Source: Pseudeuparius sepicola
Taxonomy: Eukaryota > Arthropoda > Insecta > Coleoptera > Anthribidae
Length of the DNA: 64,000 bases
Assembly: GCA_963920635.1 (NCBI GenBank)
Contig: OY987298.1
Span: 34,441,787-34,505,786 of the forward strand
Reading direction: 5' to 3'
Numbering within the stretch: the stretch's first letter is position 1; each line of letters begins with the position of its first letter. Both the position numbers and the translations under genes were made by a program. Shown in pieces: positions 58,791-64,000 of this stretch. The notes under the pieces were generated by a model. The model did no database searches, was not told the origin of the DNA, and saw only the letters and a list, made by a program, of their open reading frames with translations.

Positions 58791-59235
58791 ATTCAGTGTG
58801 TCCCAATTTGATACTGGACCTGGACACCTCAGAAATGTATGAAGGGCAAATGGTCTCTATTTTTTTATTGGTAGTACCAAGGGAGAGAATCTCATAGGTG
58901 GTGGTATTTGGATGGGGTATTTATTTCATGGCCTGCTATGATTTTTTAAAATAGTAAGTTTTCAAGAAACCCCATCAGGGATTTTTTTACGACAAAATAT
59001 TATTGAGAAAACTTGTTCAGAATGAAAAACTGAGTAGAAGTGCAAATTTTCAAAAGTCTAGGCCTACTTTGAATTTTAGATTTATCTCCCCCTTTTTCTT
59101 AGAAAAGTGTCCTTTCTGGAGCTTTCACGTCAAAATTTTATTTTTTTACAATGATTAAGTTTCCTTAATAATATTTTGACGTGAAAGCTCCAGAAAGGAC
59201 ACATTTCCAAGGAAAAAGTGGGAGAAAAAGGCGAA
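58791..59235. repeat. Partial relatives of the 57.6-kb MITE with a hairpin
   Basis: A single end cagtgtgtcccaatttgata at about 58794, internal blocks gaaaacttgttcagaatg, and a strong hairpin (cctttctggagctttcacgt / acgtgaaagctccagaaagg, 59107-59198). Confidence 0.55.
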
Positions 59236-59799
59236 AAAGCTAAAAATCATCCATTGATATGCAAAAATTTTTGTTGTCCAGTTGTATATTTTATCGAGTA
59301 TTGAAATTTGGTAGATACAAAAAGTTTTTAGCTATGGCTAATTCGAAGGCTAATTAGAAGGCACTAATATCCATTTCATAAAAAATGCCTCCATGGTTTT
59401 GTGACTTTTGGTTTAAAAAAATTATTATCCAAAATGTAGAGATCTTCTAGTACTTCTAGTACTATAGGACGAAAAAAGTTTTTGTATATCGGCGAATATT
59501 TCTAAAAAATGCGGAATTGTCTCGGCTCAAAGTGAGGTTTTCTCAACTTGCAAACCTTGACTGATCGAGGATCGAATTTTTATATCAATGCATATTAAAT
59601 TGCCTTTCAAACAGGTTTTTTTATCCGATGAATATAGTTAAAAATATATATAGTTAAAAAGTCGAGGGTTTACGGTGGGCCGAATTCTATGCACGCAAGT
59701 GTACATGATTCCCATGCTCAATTTTGTTTGATAGCCTCCAGACTTCTAACAGTGGCGCTGACACGGCAGAAATATGACCTCGCAGTCTTCGCAGGACGG

Positions 59800-59960
59800 G
59801 CGGGCGGCAACACCCTTTTTACATGCTCACCCTGGGGATTCCCAAAGAAATAGGGCCATTAATTTAACTTTTCGGCAAATAAAAACGCCCCCCGCTCAGT
59901 GAAAAATTATCACCCGCCTGTGGATCCGCCTCGTAACACGGCAAATCGACAAAATCGACG
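59800..59960. repeat. Dispersed GC-richer segment, copy 3
   Basis: Contains ctggggattcccaaagaaa, gccattaatttaacttttcg and cgcctgtggatccgcc, matching the first half of the segment at 50225. Confidence 0.45.
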
Positions 59961-60211
59961 CGGCGAAGCCAACGCCTGATTTTGTGAAAATTGCGAGATA
60001 AATGTTTCATGAAGGAGATTTATTAGGTACGTTGAAGGCTATAGCGATGGCATATACATATAATTCAGTTTCAGTGGAAACATAGGTAAATATACAGAGT
60101 TAAACCCAGTTCCCTTTATTCTATCATCTAATCTGTGTTGAAGATATTTTCGGCGTTTTTCCGTTCTCGTTCTGTCAAATAAATCAGAAATAGTTATTTA
60201 CATTATTTGGA

Positions 60212-60298
60212 AGATGCGTAAGTGCACTTTTTGCAATTCGGGCGTTGCTTCGGTCCTTAAAAGTACCCCCGAGGCCAAAAAGAGCTTATACGCATCAT
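60212..60298. repeat. Hairpin gatgcgtaagtgcac, copy 1
   Basis: Arms gatgcgtaagtgcacttttt and aaaaagagcttatacgcatc enclose a cggtcctt-aaaa-type core. An inverted relative lies at 62617-62733. Confidence 0.6.
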
Positions 60299-60348
60299 GT
60301 AATGTATTACATATTTCCTGTTACCTACAATATTTCATGTTACTTATA

Positions 60349-61044
60349 CAGGGTGTTAGTAAATAAGTGCGACAAACTTTAAGAGGTGATTCTACATGAA
60401 AAAATAATGACAGTTTGCTATATAAACGTAGGTCCGCAAATGCTTCGTTTCCTATATACAGGGAGTCAAATTTAAAAAAAAGATAATTTATTTATTGTTA
60501 TAGCTATGCGCACCTAACTAAAAATGTTTTATTCGAGATACTTTTATTTTCATTTGTTGTTTTGATTTATTGTTGCTGCATAGGATAGGTTTTTGATATT
60601 GTTGTAATAGAAATTAAAAATACGCGTTATGTTGTTTTATTTTTTTGCATAAAAATGGCGGCCCCTGTGACAAAAAGGTAAGAGAGCTTTTTTGTCACTA
60701 ATTAAACGAGGATTTTAAAAATCATTTTTATTTTAAATGGCGTATCATTTATTTTCTTAAAAATATCGAGGCCATTACCCCTATGCACGCCACTGATTAA
60801 CATACAATTTTTAGTCGGGTGTCAAAAAATGCGCTTTCTAGTCCTCTTAAAACCCACCAAATTTCATTTGAATATCTTAATCCGTTTCAGCGCAATAAAT
60901 AAATTATCATTTTTTTTTAAACTTTGACTCCCTGTATATCGGAAACGAAGCATTTGCGGACCTACGTTTATATAGCAAACTGTCATTATTTTTTCATGTA
61001 GAATCACCCCTTAAAGTTTGTCGCACTTATTTACTAACACCCTG
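60349..61044. mobile_element. TA-flanked MITE, 696 bp
   Basis: Ends cagggtgttagtaaataagt and its inverse. Arms of more than 130 bp include acgtaggtccgcaaatgc and the internal tatacagggagtcaaa. Flanked by TA. Non-coding. Confidence 0.88.
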
Positions 61045-61166
61045 TATATAGGTAGGTACTTTGATTTATAATTTAAATACACTGGTAATAATCTTCATAA
61101 TAACCATTGCTCATTACTAAAAATGATAATCAGTGATAAATATATTATAATATAAAAAGTATCACT

Positions 61167-61235
61167 TTGTGTGAGACTTGAACCCAGGACCTACGAGTTA
61201 GTAGCCGGGTGCTTTAACCCTGCGCTAAAGACACT
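61167..61235 (-). pseudogene. tRNA-like module, left arm of the second palindrome
   Basis: Minus strand: tagcgcagggttaaagcac (box A-like) and gggttcaagtctcacac (box B-like). The outer acceptor bases gtgt/acac can pair but the anticodon arm cannot. Likely a tRNA-derived SINE-type head. It points outward. Confidence 0.5.
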
Positions 61236-61387
61236 ATAGTGTCTATCTTATTTGACACTGGGGAAATACTGATGTTATTAATTTTTCTTTAGCATAATTC
61301 GTGTTACTTCTGATCAAAACCAGCTTATAAGAGGTCGTTATGTGAAACATATTAAAATTGACGCAAGTTTCGCGTTGATACGTATAA

Positions 61388-61997
61388 TATATTTTTCTTG
61401 AAATCGGCATTAAAATGTCCCAAAATCGTCATTAAAAGCACAGAAATCGTACAATAATGTAGCCCATTATTGTACGATTTTTTCAATAAGTAGGCCTTGG
61501 CGAGATGTAAACATCAAACGTCAGACGCGGAGAAATCGCCCGTCAAAAGTGACCAAATATTCAAAACCCGGCCGATAAAGGCTCATTTAACTTTTCGTAC
61601 ACATTGCGAAATTGTTTCCTATAGAAGCGCAATCCTTCAGTATACATATTTTAGTAAATTTGAAAAACAATAGATTTGTTGTGCAAGCTGCACAAGAAGC
61701 AGCAGTTTGGTTTTTCTGTCAGAAGGTGCCATACATCAGTATGCTTGTGCTAGGTAGAGCGATCGGTAAAGTCAAGCAACGCCGCGCGTAGTCGGTTCGT
61801 GGACGGGTGATCCCTTATTATTATTTTCTTGCCTAATAAAACTTTTTTTTTCCGATTTCAAGAAAAATATAATATGTACCTCGGCACTGAAGTTCTTTTT
61901 ATGACTCATGTGGAGTTTATTTGCCTCGGCCAGAGGCCTCAGCAACTAAACTCCACATGAGTCATAAAAAGTTGAACTTCAGTGCCTTGGTACATAA
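61388..61997. repeat. Dispersed repeat with terminal hairpin, copy 2
   Basis: The first part has inverted ends (tatttttcttgaaatcgg at 61390 and ccgatttcaagaaaaata at 61852). The hairpin at 61874-61997 pairs tatgtacctcggcactgaag and tgactcatgtggagtt with their inverses. Direct repeat of 46440-46960. Confidence 0.65.
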
Positions 61998-62360
61998 ATA
62001 ACTATTTCCTGCTCCCTCCCCCGTAAGTTCACTTTACATGCTCCCCAACAGGGTCGAAAGCGAAAGTGAAATGTTCGAGGTGCCCTGTTGCTATTGGTAC
62101 AAAAAGCGGTTGCTATAGATACAAAAAGTATTGCTTAGCAACAGTTTAACGATTTGCATAATCGCAAGGATCTTAAAACCATTAATAAAATATATGTAGC
62201 AACTTGAAACTGGCGCAAAATTTAATAATGATTCCCATCGATTGTTTTATAAGCTGGTTTTGATCAAAAAGAATACGAATTATGCCAAACAAAAATTGAG
62301 AATATGCTGGATATATTTTTCAGTGTCAAATAAAGTGGCTAATAGCAAAGAGAAGCAACA

Positions 62361-62430
62361 GTGGACGTAGCGCTGGGTTAAAAGCGTCCGGATAGTAAAG
62401 CGTAGGTCACGGGTTCGAGTCCCACACAAA
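62361..62430 (+). pseudogene. tRNA-like module, right arm of the second palindrome
   Basis: Contains tagcgctgggttaaaagcg and cgggttcgagtcccacac, followed by a run of T. Mirror partner of 61167-61235, also outward-facing. Confidence 0.5.
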
Positions 62431-62616
62431 ACCCAAATTTTTTTTAATTTTTTTATTATCACTGCATTCTACTTTCTATATATTTATTACCGATTTTAAT
62501 TTTTAGTAATTGAGCAATGGCTATTTAGAATATTATTACTCACAATCTACTCCATAGCGTTTAATTAAAATTACCTATACCTTTTTTATAATTGGACTTG
62601 TCGGAAGCAGGAAAAA

Positions 62617-62733
62617 TGTTCACGATGCGTAAGCTCTTTTTTGACCTCGGACGTTTTTAAGGACCGAGGCAACGCGGGCGTTGCCTCTGTCTTTAAACAA
62701 CCTCCTCGGCCAAAAAAGTGCACTTACGCATCT
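62617..62733. repeat. Hairpin gatgcgtaagctctt, copy 2
   Basis: Arms gatgcgtaagctctttttt and aaaaaagtgcacttacgcatc. Inner block gaccgaggcaacgc / gcgttgcctctgtc. Related to 60212-60298 in inverted orientation. Confidence 0.6.
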
Positions 62734-63047
62734 GGCAATGTAAATAACTATTATTATTGGCTTTTTAAGGTCCTTGCTGCGTAAGTATTGATAGGTAATA
62801 CTTTTTGACCTAGCAACCACTTTCTTAGCTAGTAACCAAAATAACAGGGCATTTAGAACATTTGACTTTAGCTTGACAAATCCTCATACAGTCGTCCAAT
62901 TAAATCTGCAAACCAGGCAAAGATCTCATTTTAGTCTTTACAAGTATAGGTACCCAACTCACTTTTACTTGAATAGTGTGGGGATAGAATAGCCAATCAG
63001 TGACAGGGATTTGAGTTGCAACAATGACTTCTAGCCGGCATTGTATA

Positions 63048-63864
63048 CAGGGTGTTTCCTAAGTATCTACATATAGAAAATGCAAGAGGTGAATTCTTGG
63101 GTCAAAATATTACGATTGAGCTTAACAACTACGGGACAAATTTCAATATAGATACCAGTTACTGAGATATAGAGCCTTGTGTTTCTTTCTTTGAAATTAA
63201 ATTATGGCAATATCTCTCAAAATATTCAAGCTTCCGGTTATATTTTCTGGGATGGAGACAAGCTGAAGGTGTCAATTTCTACGTATCTCACAGAGGGCAC
63301 CACTTGCGCTGTTTTTGGATCGTGAGGGGTGTCCAAGGTTTGTCACATTCAAACCTTTCCATTTTGGAAACGAATAATTTTTGGTACATTGTTCATAGGG
63401 ATTGTATTCTTCACATTAAATGATACAGTTAATCTGTAACATTCGAAAGAGATAGGGGAAAATTGTATGGTTTGAATGTTGGAGTTAACAAGTGTTTTGA
63501 GGCACGTTTTGCCAAACTTTTGATTTTATCGTTATGAAACAAGCATATACACGTTTGTTGAAAAATAAAAGATGCACTAAAATGATGGTCCTGCAAGACT
63601 AAACAGTTACGAATAAAAGCACAATCCAGAAACAACGGAAGTGACGCTCCCCTGTGAGATACGCATAAATTAACATTTTCAGCTTATTTTCACCCCTAAG
63701 AATACAGCAGCAGGTCCCAATTTTCAGTTTAGCGGCTTGATGATTTTGGGAGGCATTGCCGTAATTCAATTTCACAAGAATAATTACAACACAATGTATC
63801 AGTAACTATTTAGTTGTTAAGCTCAATAGTAATATTTTGGCCCAAGGATTTAGGAAACACCCTG
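63048..63864. mobile_element. Palindromic element of the CAGGGTGT family, copy 3
   Basis: Ends cagggtgtttcctaa and ttaggaaacaccctg, flanked by TA. Inner blocks gtcaaaatattacgattgag and ctcaatagtaatattttggc pair. Shares interior sequence with the copies at 13.7 and 30.0 kb. Confidence 0.82.
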
Positions 63865-64000
63865 TATAGTACTCGAGCAGCAGATTTGAATATAATCTAC
63901 AAAATAACCGAAGTAAACTTCCGAAATATTGTTTTTAGTGCATATCATAAGGCCGAAACTAGTCATCCACTTTTAACTTTTGGCGAAATATAGTGTGCTT

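Larger units (their letters stand above)
61085..62560. repeat. Palindromic region with tRNA-like modules
   Basis: Outer arms (ttgctcattactaaaaat / aatttttagtaattgagcaa), tRNA-like modules and inner arms (atcaaaaccagcttataaga / ttataagctggttttgatca) are inverted. The centre is occupied by another repeat (61388-61997). Confidence 0.65.

Overview
This looks like intergenic chromosomal DNA from an insect; I cannot place the order (Hemiptera or Coleoptera are guesses). It is AT-rich and packed with insect-type mobile DNA: TA-flanked MITEs ending CAGGGTG, hAT-like elements with 8-bp target duplications, a Tc1/mariner-type transposase relic, a Penelope-like GIY-YIG fragment, a Jockey/CR1-like non-LTR relic and a Gypsy/errantivirus-like LTR element. 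Short GT-AG introns mark it as eukaryotic. No intact housekeeping gene is visible. The best host-gene candidate is one CpG-rich exon at 33830-34073.

Region 1 (1-13.2 kb). A decayed hAT-like copy is followed by the main object, a 10,761-bp element at 2414-13174. It is a giant imperfect palindrome with arms of about 4.3 and 4.4 kb and a 2-kb centre. Its ends read AG...CT and are flanked by a 6-bp duplication (ggcgtg), the signature of Polinton/Maverick elements, but I see no Polinton polymerase, integrase or capsid gene. The centre holds two convergent genes: a 169-aa ORF on + and a 100-aa ORF on -. Their poly(A) signals lie about 25 bp apart. A two-intron 5' leader lies inside each arm, so both genes could use the same arm-encoded promoter and leader. 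The left arm also carries a dead copy of the first 28 codons of the 100-aa gene, then two 20-bp minisatellites. Outward-facing tRNA-like modules sit near both ends. This is the best candidate for an undescribed system.

Region 2 (13.2-24.2 kb). A palindromic element carries an inserted segment with a textbook heat-shock element plus TATA box. It is followed by a hAT-like element, a TA MITE, a TTAA-flanked element, a possible 5' UTR exon and an element with a 7-bp duplication.

Region 3 (24.2-40.5 kb). A palindromic element is split by a 2.2-kb mariner-type transposon with a broken transposase. Then come a 2.26-kb palindrome, a GC-rich element, the CpG-rich exon, a Tc1-type N-terminal relic, a clear 491-bp hAT element and several hairpins.

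Region 4 (40.5-50 kb). Two nests of insertions: a 5.2-kb hAT-like element containing a palindrome, a non-LTR relic and two MITEs; and a TTA(A)-flanked element containing a hAT-like element containing a MITE. The second nest has an empty-site paralogue in this window.

Region 5 (50-64 kb). A 2.38-kb LTR element keeps only an env-type C-terminal ORF. After it come a Penelope fragment, more palindromic MITEs, a second tRNA-like palindrome and a last MITE. Three dispersed, diverged, GC-richer segments (50.2, 56.1 and 59.8 kb) resemble one another and are unexplained.
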